Part shown: in pieces, positions 33,285 through 42,390 of the stretch
Layout: each line of letters begins with the position of its first letter
Position numbering within the stretch: position 1 is the stretch's first letter
Assembly: GCA_002215675.1 (NCBI GenBank)
Contig: NGFH01000002.1
Location: 285,887 to 349,886, forward strand
DNA from: Bacteroidetes bacterium 2013_40CM_41_45
Lineage (GTDB): Bacteria; Bacteroidota; Bacteroidia; AKYH767-A; 2013-40CM-41-45
DNA: 64,000 nucleotides
Reading direction: 5' to 3'
Program-made: the position numbers and the translations under genes
The notes under the pieces: model-generated
The model's input: only the letters and a program-made list of their open reading frames with translations
Database searches by the model: none
What the model was told of the DNA's origin: nothing

Positions 33285-33360
33285 GTTATACGTTATAAGT
33301 TATACGAAACAATTTTTTGCGGCTGCTGTCCTCTTTAACATATAACTAATAACGTATAAC
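33285..33360. repeat. Inverted array of GTTATAN heptamers
   Basis: GTTATAC, GTTATAA, GTTATAC (33285-33305) face ATATAAC, TAATAAC, GTATAAC (33340-33360) across a 34-nt loop. This is a near-symmetric stem-loop candidate between the TauE-like and DsrE-like genes. Confidence 0.85.
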
Positions 33361-33376
33361 TCTCAACTTCTTTTTG

Positions 33377-33793
33377 CTATCTCGAGGCTTTAATATAACC
33401 CCATCCCTGGTGCTGCTTCGAAATTATTTCATAGATGCCGTCTGGCACGGTACCTACTCCGTCAAGCAGTTGACTTTTTTCAATATTGTTATTTTTCATG
33501 GCTACTTCGCAAACCCTGAAGGAAACATTTTTGACTGCGGCATATTTCACAAGAGTATCTGCCACCACAGACCTATCCTTCGTAATCATATCGAGCGACT
33601 TGCCGTAAAATACCACTTCGATATTTGCACCGGGGTCAGCTTTTAATATTTCTTTTACCCACCGCATCACCATCTGGTGAACTACAGTGTCTTTACTGGT
33701 TACATCAAACACAACATTGTAAGGAACTTTCTGCGCGAAGGATAAATTCAAAAGCATCAACAGTGCTGCAGAAAGAAGAATAATTTTTTTCAT
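33377..33793 (-). CDS. Periplasmic DsrE/DsrF-fold protein
   Basis: A 138-residue protein with a signal peptide (about 1-20, ending LSFAQ) and a DsrE-like Rossmann-type fold. It has PYNVVFDVTSKDTVVHQMVMRWVKEIL, then ANIEVVFYGKSLDMITKD, VSFRVCEVAMKNNN with the single conserved Cys at the position often used to bind sulfur, and GTVPDGIYEIISKQHQGWGYIKA. DsrE-fold proteins relay or sense sulfane sulfur. An exported form next to a TauE-like permease and a Tat-exported relative suggests periplasmic sulfur handling, but the substrate is not shown by sequence. Confidence 0.78.
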   Translation of the reverse strand: MKKIILLSAALLMLLNLSFAQKVPYNVVFDVTSKDTVVHQMVMRWVKEILKADPGANIEVVFYGKSLDMITKDRSVVADTLVKYAAVKNVSFRVCEVAMKNNNIEKSQLLDGVGTVPDGIYEIISKQHQGWGYIKASR

Positions 33794-33818
33794 GATTGTT
33801 AATTTGAAATTAGAAAAA

Positions 33819-33872
33819 GTTATACGTTATATATTACACGAATTACACATCGTATAACTTACAACGTATAAC
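33819..33872. repeat. Inverted array of heptamers
   Basis: GTTATAC, GTTATAT, ATTACAC (33819-33839) face GTATAAC, TTACAAC, GTATAAC (33852-33872). It lies between the two DsrE-fold genes. Confidence 0.8.
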
Positions 33873-33890
33873 TACTATAACTCGATAAAA

Positions 33891-34637
33891 TTATCCGGCA
33901 AAAATATAGGCGCACTTATGTTCCTGTGCACGTCCTACTGCCCATACACCCGATGGAACAACCTGAATTCCCGGAATCACGTTTTCTTTCCATTCTTTGT
34001 AAACATCTTCAGGTTTCATATTCATGTTTCCGGCGGCAATTGCTGAATAAACGGTCATGGCAGCATTGCACACACAAAACATAACACCGTTTGCCTGTAA
34101 ATCTTTAATTCCAATATCCACTACTCCTATACCGGGCACCGCGAAATCTCCATGCTTGCTGTTCCAAAAGGGGTTTCGTGTCTTGGTTGCTGTTTTTGCA
34201 TCGGCTGCCTGGAACCCAGGGCCAACATCTGCTGCCTTAAACAGTTCACCGAAGTTGTATTTCTCCCACATCTTATCCTGGAAAGCATAAGGTATTCCAT
34301 CATGGCGGAGCACCACAACCACACCGCAATCCGCTTCGGGAGAACCGGTGGCGTTATTGGTCATAAGAAAAACTTTGGGCCACGCAAAGGGCATCACATC
34401 ATTCGGGCGCGTTGCATCAAACACCACGCGGTGCTTTCCCTTCACTTTGTCGAACCACATGTCGGCTTCGCTTTTTGGCATAGCAGCCTGCATGGGTTTT
34501 TCACCGCCCTTTTTCTGCTGGGCATTTAACTGTAACGGAGATACAAGCGCTGTCAATCCGAGCGCTGCTGCACCGCTGGCGAGCATTCCTAAAAATCCTC
34601 TGCGATGGGTGCTTTGTTCTAAGTTGTTTTCTGTCAT
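33891..34637 (-). CDS. Tat-exported protein with a C-terminal DsrE-like domain
   Basis: A 248-residue protein with a twin-arginine leader (THRRGFLGMLASGAAALG, cleavage near LNAQQ). The mature part has a first conserved region KHRVVFDATRPNDVMPFAWPKVFL and a DsrE-like second half: GVVDIGIKDLQANGVMFCVCNAAMTVYSA and IPGIQVVPSGVWAVGRAQEHKCAYIFA. The Cys pair in MFCVCNAA aligns with the single Cys of the neighbouring DsrE protein (SFRVCEVAMK). Export by Tat implies folding or cofactor loading in the cytoplasm, although no cofactor motif is obvious. It probably acts with the adjacent DsrE protein and TauE-like permease in periplasmic sulfur chemistry (inference). Confidence 0.75.
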   Translation of the reverse strand: MTENNLEQSTHRRGFLGMLASGAAALGLTALVSPLQLNAQQKKGGEKPMQAAMPKSEADMWFDKVKGKHRVVFDATRPNDVMPFAWPKVFLMTNNATGSPEADCGVVVVLRHDGIPYAFQDKMWEKYNFGELFKAADVGPGFQAADAKTATKTRNPFWNSKHGDFAVPGIGVVDIGIKDLQANGVMFCVCNAAMTVYSAIAAGNMNMKPEDVYKEWKENVIPGIQVVPSGVWAVGRAQEHKCAYIFAG

Positions 34638-34785
34638 GTTGGTTTGATTTTAAAGGTTAATAATAAAAATGTTTTCAGTTAACGAAATAGAGATTCAAAA
34701 GTAAAAATATTTATTCATAAAAGTAGCTGTTATTTCTTCTTCAAGCTTCGGCAAATTCTTGGTAATGTCTCATTTTGACTTTCTG

Positions 34786-34887
34786 GGTGAACTCTGCGAA
34801 GCACTTTGCGCTCTTTGCGTGAAATTTTCAAATGGTTCACGCGAAGTTCGCAGAGAAAACATAAAAGCAAAGCTCGCTAAGTGAAAT
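34786..34887. repeat. Interspersed repeat of CGCAAAG/CGCAGAG words
   Basis: About 100 nt built from words such as ACTCTGCGAAG, CTTTGCGCTCTTTGCG and GTTCACGCGAAGTTCGCAGAG, spaced about 12 bp and partly inverted (TTTGCGTGAA facing TTCACGCGAA). It is non-coding and lies between the Tat-DsrE gene and the TMTC-like gene. Confidence 0.65.
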
Positions 34888-34910
34888 TGATACACTACAA
34901 AATTCTTTAG

Positions 34911-36845
34911 TTAATTTCTTTTCCCGCACATTCTTCTTGCATATTCATAATTATTTTTTGCTAAAGTAAAGGTAGGATTCAATTTTATGGCGCTATCGCA
35001 CGCCTGCATGGCTTTTCCATATTCTTTAAGCTCGTTGTAGGCCGAACAGATGTTATTATATGCCTCGGCATAATCCGGCTTCAATTGTAATGCTTTATAG
35101 CAGGCATCAATGCACTCTGCAAATTTTTTCTCATGGTATAGCTGTAGGCTAAGGTTGAGGAAGTACTCCGGGGTAGATGCCGCAGGCGCACTGCTTTCAT
35201 AATTCTGAATTTGTTCTGATAATTTTTTGGCTTCAAGATGCGCAGGAGCAAGAGCAAGTGTTTTCTGCAAATATGTTTTTGCTTGTGCGTAGCGCTTTGT
35301 TTCGGACAAAAATCTGGCATAATAAAAATTGCATTCAGGATTATCCGGTGCAAGGTCAAGCGCAATCTTAAAATTGTTCTCGGCCTCGAAAGCATTTCCC
35401 AGCGCTCCTTTGGCAATAGCAATGTTCACAAACAGGATAGGGTAGGCGGGTGTAAATTGTTTAGCACGCTCAAAATAATCAAGTGCTTCGGTAATCTTCC
35501 CCTGCGCCATAAGCGTAAGTCCATAATTCATCAGGCCTCTTCCGTTGTGTGGGCTTTTTTCTGTAACGTCTTTCCAAAGGGATTCTTCGGTTTTCCAAAC
35601 TTCATTTCGCTGATGCGTTCCATACGCAAGTGTGGCAAGCAAAAGAATGCATAGTGCAGGAATTATTTTTCCCGCGCGCTTCAAAACGTTGCCGTACTTT
35701 ATATGTACCATCCATACTAAAGCCATCAGTAATCCCGGCAGGGGAAAAAACATCCGGTGGTCGTTCATTACTTCTGCAAGAGGAACTACGCTGGTAGGAA
35801 CAAGTGCAGCGAGGAACCAAAATAATCCAAGCGCAACCGGAAGCAATTTTTTGTTTTTTATTCCAAGAATAATTAAAGCGGAAATTGATATCAGAAAGAG
35901 AAAACCTAAAAGCACCCTGGGTTCGCTGAAGGAGGTAAATGTTGAAAGGTCTGTATCTGCGGAGAGATGTGTGGGAAGCAGCGAATTCCGAAGATATAGC
36001 AGTATGATATACGGCTGCGTAATCATGTAATCCCACCTTGATGTTCCCCCCGGAGCCCATGTTTTTGGAGTCATGTGAACGATAAACCAATAAGTGAGGC
36101 CGCAGACTATAAAGGCAGGGAGCGAACGGATTGCCGAACGGATGAATGATTGCCCTGCTTGTTGACTGGAAGAATCTTTTTCTTTTCGTATAACGTTTAA
36201 CGTATAACTATTTCCGTATTTATTCAGCAGCCAGTCGTTAAAGAAAAGTATAGGTGCAAACATTGCTGCCGATGGCTTGGCAAGCATTCCGAAAATGACG
36301 GGCAAAAGATAAATTCCGTATTTCCGTTTTTTGGGGAAGTACAACCATATAACCATCCCCGCCATTACGCCCATGGAAGAAATAATATCTGAACGGGAAA
36401 TAATATAGTTTACTGTTTCTGCCGCCAGCGGATGAAGAGAAAATAATGCCGCAACAAACAGCGCGCGGAATTTATTATCTGAATAGGCGTCAGCAGCATT
36501 GAAAATCTTAAGAACAAAAAGGTATGTGAGCGCTGTATAAATAAGAAACACAATAAAGTTGCGCAGGTGAAAGAAAAACGGCTCTCCGTTTTCAGATAGC
36601 CAGTAGTCAACAGCCAACGTTGCCGATACTACGGGGCGGTAACTCTGGTTGCTCGGATTGGAACTAAAAGTTGTTGCATCAGTAAAAAATTTTGGAATGT
36701 TTTTTATGTCGTGAATGAAGATGTTGTTCTGTATGGTGTGAGAATCGTCAAAGTGAAATGAATTATGAAAATGATTCAGATAGGTAAGAATCACCGAAAT
36801 TAAAAGCAGCAGGCAGGATAAACGGAAGATTAATTTTTCGCGCAT
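34911..36845 (-). CDS. Multi-spanning membrane protein with C-terminal TPRs (TMTC/GT-C-like)
   Basis: A 644-residue protein. The N-terminal ~410 residues have about ten hydrophobic helices and luminal-loop motifs like those of GT-C glycosyltransferases and TMTC proteins: FHNSFHFDDSHTIQNN (acidic pair after helix 1), RPVVSATLAVDYWLS and LFSLHPLAAETVNYIISRSD. A TPR region follows (about 425-640: GRGLMNYGLTLMAQGKITEAL, PECNFYYARFLSETKRYAQA and AYNNICSAYNELKEYGKAM). TMTC relatives transfer mannose to proteins in animals; bacterial homologues are uncharacterised. A three-unit heptamer repeat is embedded in frame at 36188-36208, within a cytoplasmic-looking hydrophilic loop. Confidence 0.8.
   Translation of the reverse strand: MREKLIFRLSCLLLLISVILTYLNHFHNSFHFDDSHTIQNNIFIHDIKNIPKFFTDATTFSSNPSNQSYRPVVSATLAVDYWLSENGEPFFFHLRNFIVFLIYTALTYLFVLKIFNAADAYSDNKFRALFVAALFSLHPLAAETVNYIISRSDIISSMGVMAGMVIWLYFPKKRKYGIYLLPVIFGMLAKPSAAMFAPILFFNDWLLNKYGNSYTLNVIRKEKDSSSQQAGQSFIRSAIRSLPAFIVCGLTYWFIVHMTPKTWAPGGTSRWDYMITQPYIILLYLRNSLLPTHLSADTDLSTFTSFSEPRVLLGFLFLISISALIILGIKNKKLLPVALGLFWFLAALVPTSVVPLAEVMNDHRMFFPLPGLLMALVWMVHIKYGNVLKRAGKIIPALCILLLATLAYGTHQRNEVWKTEESLWKDVTEKSPHNGRGLMNYGLTLMAQGKITEALDYFERAKQFTPAYPILFVNIAIAKGALGNAFEAENNFKIALDLAPDNPECNFYYARFLSETKRYAQAKTYLQKTLALAPAHLEAKKLSEQIQNYESSAPAASTPEYFLNLSLQLYHEKKFAECIDACYKALQLKPDYAEAYNNICSAYNELKEYGKAMQACDSAIKLNPTFTLAKNNYEYARRMCGKRN
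36188..36208 (-). repeat. Three heptamer units inside a coding region
   Basis: On the minus strand GTTATAC, GTTAAAC, GTTATAC run in tandem. They encode the segment around NSYTLNVIRK in the TMTC-like protein. Twenty-one bases preserve the frame. Confidence 0.85.
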
Positions 36846-36885
36846 CGCATGGATGAAGAAATCATGCCCGAAAATAGAACTATTT

Positions 36886-36916
36886 TTTGTTGCCTCTCAT
36901 TTCATGTTTACATTTG
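36886..36916 (+). promoter_or_regulatory. Bacteroidota promoter for tatC operon
   Basis: TTTG (36886-36889) and TACATTTG (36909-36916) are 19 nt apart and match both parts of the Bacteroidota consensus. The leader then holds a small CCGCC-GCA-GGCGG hairpin (36924-36936) before the ATG at 36972. Confidence 0.6.
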
Positions 36917-36971
36917 AAGCGTCCCGCCGCAGGCGGAACGGGGAATCAATTTCAGAAAATTAATTTAACGT

Positions 36972-37799
36972 ATGGCGCGACTGTTCGGAAGAGAAAGAGA
37001 AGGAAAGGAAATGTCTTTCCTGCAGCATCTTGAAGAGTTGCGCTGGCACCTGATTCGCTCCGTAAGTGTTATCACCATTATCGCCATCGTAGCATTCCTC
37101 TACAAGGAAATTTTGTTTGACGGAATTCTTCTTGCTCCCAAAAGCCCTTCCTTCCTTACTTACCGTGTGTTGTGTGCTATATCGCATCGTCTTAATCTTG
37201 GCGACCAGCTATGCGTTAACAGCATTCCGTTCAACTTAATAAGCACCGAGTTGTCTGCGCAATTCACCACGCATATGTGGGTAGCATTTATTGCAGGCCT
37301 TATTGTCGCTTCGCCTTATGTGCTTTGGGAAGTATGGCGTTTTATAAAGCCGGCTTTGTATGAGAAGGAGAGAGGCTACGCACGCGGCATTGTGTTTTAC
37401 ACATCTTCGCTTTTCCTGATTGGCATATTATTCGGATACTTTGTTATTACGCCCATGTCGGTAAATTTCCTGGGCACATACCAGGTAAGCGTTGAAGTGA
37501 AGAATATGATTACACTGGATTCTTTCATTTCCATGGTCACCACGCTTACGCTCCTTACGGGATTAACTTTTGAACTTCCTATTGTCATATACTTCCTTAC
37601 GAAAATCGGGCTGATGTCACCGTCATTTATGAGAACATACCGCAGGCATGCCGTGGTTGTTATCCTGATTCTTGCTGCAGTTATTACACCAACATCCGAT
37701 GCTACTACAATGATGTTCGTTGCCATTCCATTATATGGGTTGTACGAATTAAGCATTATTGTTTCGGCGCGGGTAGTCAGAAATAAATCAGAAGCGTGA
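36972..37799 (+). CDS. tatC: Sec-independent protein translocase TatC
   Basis: Membrane receptor of the twin-arginine pathway, exporting folded proteins. The 275-residue protein shows MSFLQHLEELRWHLIRS at the N-terminus (the signal-peptide binding region with the conserved Glu), six transmembrane helices, GLIVASPYVLWEVWRFIKPALYEKER (the FxxPxL/Y-type segment) and LTFELPIVIYFLTKIGL. A 35-residue insert after helix 1 (SPSFLTYRVLCAISHRLNLG) is typical of Bacteroidota TatC. Its stop overlaps the GTG start of the DUF5686 gene by 4 nt. A Tat substrate (33891-34637) is encoded 2.3 kb away. Confidence 0.96.
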   Translation: MARLFGREREGKEMSFLQHLEELRWHLIRSVSVITIIAIVAFLYKEILFDGILLAPKSPSFLTYRVLCAISHRLNLGDQLCVNSIPFNLISTELSAQFTTHMWVAFIAGLIVASPYVLWEVWRFIKPALYEKERGYARGIVFYTSSLFLIGILFGYFVITPMSVNFLGTYQVSVEVKNMITLDSFISMVTTLTLLTGLTFELPIVIYFLTKIGLMSPSFMRTYRRHAVVVILILAAVITPTSDATTMMFVAIPLYGLYELSIIVSARVVRNKSEA

Positions 37800-40321
37800 G
37801 ACCAGGGATGAGCCGTTTTTTTCTCGGCACGGGAATTTTTTTTTCGCTGTCATTTTTTTTCTTCGTACCGGTTTATTCCCAGACTACAAAAATCTCGGGA
37901 AGGGTAACCGATGCATTAACCAATGAACCGCTGCCTTTTGCCAGTATAATATTTAAAGGAACCACCATTGGCGCCTCTGCAGACATGAACGGCAATTATT
38001 CCTTTGAAGCATCAAAAAAAGTTGACAGTGTTATCGTCCATGCCTTGGGATATATTTCCGTTACGATGCAGGTACAGTATGGAAAGGTGCAGGTCATGAA
38101 CTTTTCTTTACGCCTGCAGCAGTTCGAACTGCAAGCTGTGGAAATAAAAGCGGGAGAAAATCCTGCCGATATTATTATCCGCAATGCTATTGACAACCGC
38201 GACAAGAATAACAGGGAAAATATTTCGGCATACCAGTATGAAGTTTATAACAAGCTCGAATTCGATATCAGTAACATCTCCGAAAAGTTTATGAAGCAAC
38301 GGGTGCTGAAGCCCATTGCATTCGTTTTTAAAAATATTGACAGCTCGGTGACCAACAAGAAACCCTACCTTCCTGTATTCGTTTCGGAATCTATTTCAGA
38401 TTTGTACTTTAAAAATAACCCTCCGCGCAAAAAGGAAATTATCCGTGCAACCAAGTTGTCGGGCACCGAGAATGCAACAGTCTCCAAGTTTCTCGGAGAC
38501 ATGTACCAGAATGTAAATATCTACGAAAATTTCATTGACCTGTTCAAGAAAAGTTTTGTAAGCCCTATTTCAGGCAGCGGATTTTTCTTTTACAAGTATT
38601 ACCTCACCGACAGCAGCTTTATCGATAACCAGTGGTGTTACAAAATTATCTTCAAGCCAAAACGCAAGCAGGAGCTAACCTTCACCGGTGAGATGTGGAT
38701 ACACGATACCACATTTGCTATTAAGAAGGTAAACATGCGCATGGCGCAGGATGCCAACATCAACTTTGTGGAAGACCTTGCCATAGTGCAGGAGTTCGTT
38801 TTGGTCGATAGCAATGCGTGGATGAAGAAGAAAGATATTTATGTAGTAGACTTCCTTTCGCAAAACGAGAAGATGGGATTTATAGGCCGCAAAACCACTT
38901 CGTATAAAAACTTTGTGGTGAACCATCCCAAGCCCGATTCTTTTTTTGTTGAAGGTGAAGAAATATCCATCAGCGATTCCGCTTTAAAGAGGGACGAATC
39001 TTATTGGTCATTGGCACGGCACGACTCGCTTTCAAAACAGGAAAAGATGGTGTACCATATGGTTGATACCATTCAAACACTTCCCGTTTACAGGACGTAT
39101 GTGGATGCCATCACTTTCCTAGTTACCGGTTACAAAACATTTGGCAATATTGAAGTGGGGCCATTTCCCAAGATGTACAGCTTTAATAAATACGAAGGCA
39201 ACCGCTTTCGTATTGGCGGCAGAACAAATTATAATTTTAACAAATACTTGCTCCTGGAAGGGTATGGCGCGTACGGAAGCGCTGACGAAGTATTCAAATA
39301 CAGCGGCTCATTCACGTATTATGCTTCTCGGAAGCCGTGGCAGACTTTTGGAGGAGGTTATAAAAAAGATGTGGAGGAATTTGGTCAGAGCCAAAGCGCA
39401 TTCCAGGGTTATTCAGTTATAGGCAGACAGGATGATGATGTTTTCCAGGGCGGAGACATTGTGAGCTCTATCATAAGAAGAGTTCAAACGAATAAGTTTA
39501 CCAATGTAGAAGAGTTTTCAGGTTTTTTTGAAACCGACTGGAAACCGGGAGTGTCTACAAAACTTCAGCTATCGCATCGCTCGTTTATTCCGCTTGGCGA
39601 TTTGGATTACGCATATTTTAAGGAGGAAGGAAATGCACTATCCATTCGCAATGCGCTGGTTACTTCCGAAGTCAGCATTACTACACGCATTGCGTTCAAG
39701 GAAAAATTTATTGAAGGCAAAAGAGACCGAATCAGTTTAGGTTCGCGCTACCCGATAATCTTTGTCAACTATACGCATGGGTTCAAAGATGTTTCGAATA
39801 GCGATTTCAGTTACAATAAACTTTCAGTCCGCCTTGATGCCAAGGCTGTACTGAAGCCGTTTGGTTATAGTTTATTTGCTGTTCAAGCGGGACAAACATT
39901 TGAGCCGCTTCCCTATCCGCTGCTCGAGGTGCACCATGGAAATGAAACATTCAGCTATCGCCATTATGCTTTTAACATGATGAACTACTACGAGTTTGTC
40001 AGTGACCAGTATGCCATGTTTATTTTCTCTCATCATTTCAACGGAATATTTTTCGACAAGCTGCCGCTGCTGCGCAAGCTGAAATTTCGCGAAGTGATTA
40101 ATGCTAAGTCGGTGATAGGCAGCCTGCGGCAAGCAAACCGCGATATACTTGTGAATGGAAACCGGCTTACATCACTATCGCATCCATATTACGAAGCGGG
40201 AGTAGGAATCGAAAATATCCTCAAGATGATACGTGTTGATGCAATCTGGCGGCTTAATTACCTGGACAAACCCGATGTAAGTAACTTTGCCGTCATGGGC
40301 AGCCTTCAGCTTAGCTTCTAA
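37796..40321 (+). CDS. DUF5686/carboxypeptidase-regulatory-like outer-membrane protein
   Basis: An 841-residue exported protein. The signal peptide ends near PVYSQ. A carboxypeptidase-regulatory-like domain follows (about 30-115: [24 protein letters not shown] and MNGNYSFEA), as in SusC/TonB-type proteins. The rest (about 120-841) matches the DUF5686 family of predicted outer-membrane barrels, with the conserved [16 protein letters not shown] and [28 protein letters not shown], and ends in a strand with a C-terminal Phe (VMGSLQLSF). Its start overlaps tatC by 4 nt, and lptB follows 23 nt later. The function of DUF5686 is unknown; an envelope role is likely. Confidence 0.88.
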   Translation: MRPGMSRFFLGTGIFFSLSFFFFVPVYSQTTKISGRVTDALTNEPLPFASIIFKGTTIGASADMNGNYSFEASKKVDSVIVHALGYISVTMQVQYGKVQVMNFSLRLQQFELQAVEIKAGENPADIIIRNAIDNRDKNNRENISAYQYEVYNKLEFDISNISEKFMKQRVLKPIAFVFKNIDSSVTNKKPYLPVFVSESISDLYFKNNPPRKKEIIRATKLSGTENATVSKFLGDMYQNVNIYENFIDLFKKSFVSPISGSGFFFYKYYLTDSSFIDNQWCYKIIFKPKRKQELTFTGEMWIHDTTFAIKKVNMRMAQDANINFVEDLAIVQEFVLVDSNAWMKKKDIYVVDFLSQNEKMGFIGRKTTSYKNFVVNHPKPDSFFVEGEEISISDSALKRDESYWSLARHDSLSKQEKMVYHMVDTIQTLPVYRTYVDAITFLVTGYKTFGNIEVGPFPKMYSFNKYEGNRFRIGGRTNYNFNKYLLLEGYGAYGSADEVFKYSGSFTYYASRKPWQTFGGGYKKDVEEFGQSQSAFQGYSVIGRQDDDVFQGGDIVSSIIRRVQTNKFTNVEEFSGFFETDWKPGVSTKLQLSHRSFIPLGDLDYAYFKEEGNALSIRNALVTSEVSITTRIAFKEKFIEGKRDRISLGSRYPIIFVNYTHGFKDVSNSDFSYNKLSVRLDAKAVLKPFGYSLFAVQAGQTFEPLPYPLLEVHHGNETFSYRHYAFNMMNYYEFVSDQYAMFIFSHHFNGIFFDKLPLLRKLKFREVINAKSVIGSLRQANRDILVNGNRLTSLSHPYYEAGVGIENILKMIRVDAIWRLNYLDKPDVSNFAVMGSLQLSF

Positions 40322-40344
40322 CTCTAACGGAACAGAATAAAAAA

Positions 40345-41067
40345 ATGAAACTACGTTCAGAAAATTTAGTCAAGATATATAAGAACCGCACAGTGGTTGA
40401 CCATGTTTCCGTTGAAGTGAACCGCGGAGAAATCGTAGGACTGCTCGGTCCGAACGGTGCCGGCAAGACCACTACGTTTTATATGACAGTAGGCCTCATC
40501 AAACCGAATGAGGGAAAGATTTTTTTAGATGACCAGGATATAACAAACCTTCCCATGTACCGCAGGGCCAAGCTGGGCATCGGTTATCTTGCGCAGGAAG
40601 CATCGGTGTTCCGAAAGCTTTCGGTGGAGGATAATATTCTTGCCGTTCTGGAGATGACATCCCTCACCAAAAAAGAGCAACACGAAAAAACCGAACAACT
40701 GCTCAACGAATTCGGACTCGTTCGCGTGAGAAAAAACCGTGGTGATTTATTGTCGGGAGGGGAGAGGAGAAGGACCGAAATTGCACGCGCTCTTGCAGTA
40801 GACCCTAAATTTATTTTGCTCGATGAACCCTTTGCCGGTGTAGACCCGATTGCTGTGGAAGACATTCAGAATATTGTCACGCATCTTAAAGACCGCAACA
40901 TTGGTGTACTCATTACCGACCATAATGTTCACGAAACACTTTCCATCACCAACCGCTCGTATCTTCTATTAGAAGGACAAATTCTGAAAGCCGGCACATC
41001 GCAGGAACTTGCCGATGACGAGCAAGTGCGCAGAGTTTATCTGGGAAAAAAATTTGAATTGAGGTAG
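40345..41067 (+). CDS. lptB: LPS export ABC transporter ATPase LptB
   Basis: Drives extraction of LPS from the inner membrane together with LptFG. The 240-residue ATPase carries Walker [10 protein letters not shown] (35-43), Q-loop [17 protein letters not shown] (typical of LptB), the signature [17 protein letters not shown], Walker [14 protein letters not shown] and the H-loop TDHNVHE. The overall sequence around [19 protein letters not shown] is that of LptB and not of amino acid importers. It lies downstream of tatC and DUF5686 and is separated from trmD by a palindrome-rich gap. Confidence 0.96.
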   Translation: MKLRSENLVKIYKNRTVVDHVSVEVNRGEIVGLLGPNGAGKTTTFYMTVGLIKPNEGKIFLDDQDITNLPMYRRAKLGIGYLAQEASVFRKLSVEDNILAVLEMTSLTKKEQHEKTEQLLNEFGLVRVRKNRGDLLSGGERRRTEIARALAVDPKFILLDEPFAGVDPIAVEDIQNIVTHLKDRNIGVLITDHNVHETLSITNRSYLLLEGQILKAGTSQELADDEQVRRVYLGKKFELR

Positions 41068-41102
41068 AGATCCTCATAATTTAATTTACAGGCAGCACGC
41101 AT

Positions 41103-41236
41103 TGAGATTCCTCCCCCGATGAATCGGGATTCGGAATGACAATAATTAACGTGATGAAAAAATATAGTCGGGCTTTAGCCCGACTATATTGACCTATAAT
41201 TATCCTGTCATTCCGAGCGTAGCGAGGAATCTCTTT
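41103..41236. repeat. Nested inverted repeat between convergent genes
   Basis: GAGATTCCTC...CGGAATGACA (about 41105-41140) faces TGTCATTCCG...GAGGAATCTC (about 41207-41234). The two enclose the 30-bp hairpin at 41161-41190. Each outer arm also contains its own mini-palindrome (CCCGAT/ATCGGG, and GAGCGTAGCGAGG). The composite can fold as a cruciform. Confidence 0.8.
41161..41190. terminator. 30-bp perfect hairpin, likely bidirectional terminator
   Basis: AATATAGTCGGGCT and AGCCCGACTATATT are 14-bp arms around TT. It lies between the convergent lptB and trmD genes inside a larger inverted repeat. A short A-run precedes it, giving a U-tract on the minus strand. Confidence 0.65.
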
Positions 41237-41920
41237 TTACTCGTCCTTTTTCATCAACCCAGGTCGCTTTTCTTTTGTTCGTTTCACCGCTTCATCGTGT
41301 CTCCACTGTTCCACTTCAGGTGTATTACCTGATAAAAGTATATCGGGTACTTTCATTCCCCTGAAAACTGCAGGGCGGGTATAAACAGGCGGTGCAAGCA
41401 AATCGTCCTGGAAAGAATCACTAAGAGCGGAAGTTTCATCATTCAGCACACCGGGCAGCAAGCGGATTACCGCATCGCAGAAAACGGCCGCAGCAAGCTC
41501 GCCACCACTCAGCACATAATTACCTATTGAAATTTCTTTGGTTATAAAATGCTGACGTATTCTTTCATCCACACCTTTGTAATGCCCGCAAAGGATGAGC
41601 AGGTTTTTTTTAAGCGAATATTGGTTCGCCATTTTCTGGTCAAGCATTTCGCCATCGGGGCTCATATAAATTACTTCGTCATACTTCCGTTTCGACTTTA
41701 AATCTTCAATGGCAGCGGCAAGCGGTTCAACCATCATCACCATTCCCGCGCCTCCTCCAAAAGCGTAATCATCCACGCTCTTGTGCTTACCCGTGGCATA
41801 GTCGCGAATATTATGAATCCCTATTTCCACCAAACCTTTTTCTCTGGCGCGTTTCAGTATAGAATCGCCAAAAGGGCTTTCTAAAAGTTTGGGGAGAACA
41901 GTGAGTATATCTATGCGCAT
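41237..41920 (-). CDS. trmD: tRNA (guanine37-N1)-methyltransferase
   Basis: Methylates G37 of tRNAs reading CNN codons, preventing frameshifts. The 227-residue length and the trefoil-knot SAM region are standard: [82 protein letters not shown] and the C-terminal [16 protein letters not shown]. It is convergent with lptB and lies 3 nt downstream of a GNAT gene on the same strand. Confidence 0.97.
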   Translation of the reverse strand: MRIDILTVLPKLLESPFGDSILKRAREKGLVEIGIHNIRDYATGKHKSVDDYAFGGGAGMVMMVEPLAAAIEDLKSKRKYDEVIYMSPDGEMLDQKMANQYSLKKNLLILCGHYKGVDERIRQHFITKEISIGNYVLSGGELAAAVFCDAVIRLLPGVLNDETSALSDSFQDDLLAPPVYTRPAVFRGMKVPDILLSGNTPEVEQWRHDEAVKRTKEKRPGLMKKDE

Positions 41921-41923
41921 GGG

Positions 41924-42355
41924 TTATAGTACTTTTTTCATTCTCACATGAAGAATAATTCCGAACAAAGTGTATGAATCGCCTTCCGGTTTATATCCGT
42001 TCTTTTTGTAAAAGTCAACAGCGCCTTCACGCGCATCGAGGATGATATGCTTGAACTTTTTTTTCCGTGCCTCGCTTTCAAGGTGCAAAAGAATTTTTGT
42101 CCCCAGCCCCTTTCCCTGCATTTCCTGAGCTACTGCCATAGACCGTACTTGTCCTTCTTCATCACTGTTGAACTGAAGCCGCCCTGCCGCTATAGGGTTA
42201 TTGTTGTCATCAAGCATCAATACGTGAAGTGAGTTTTCTTCAAACTCATCTTTAGTAGAGTCATACGGCTGATTCCATGGCTTGCGAAGTATTTCATAAC
42301 GCAGGTCGTAATACATTTTTCTTTCTTCAGGAGTAGAAGGAGCAATAATTTTCAT
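41924..42355 (-). CDS. GNAT-family N-acetyltransferase
   Basis: A 143-residue acetyltransferase with a typical GNAT core: ERKMYYDLRYEILRKPWNQP, the strand EGQVRSMAVAQEMQGKGLGTKILLHLE carrying the QxxGxG acetyl-CoA loop, and DAREGAVDFYKKNGYKPEG. The pattern resembles the YjgM/ElaA-like group. The substrate is unknown. The gene ends 3 nt before trmD and is probably co-transcribed with it. Confidence 0.88.
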   Translation of the reverse strand: MKIIAPSTPEERKMYYDLRYEILRKPWNQPYDSTKDEFEENSLHVLMLDDNNNPIAAGRLQFNSDEEGQVRSMAVAQEMQGKGLGTKILLHLESEARKKKFKHIILDAREGAVDFYKKNGYKPEGDSYTLFGIILHVRMKKVL

Positions 42356-42390
42356 GTCCCAAAGATAATAGCCATAACCTTTAGCTATAA

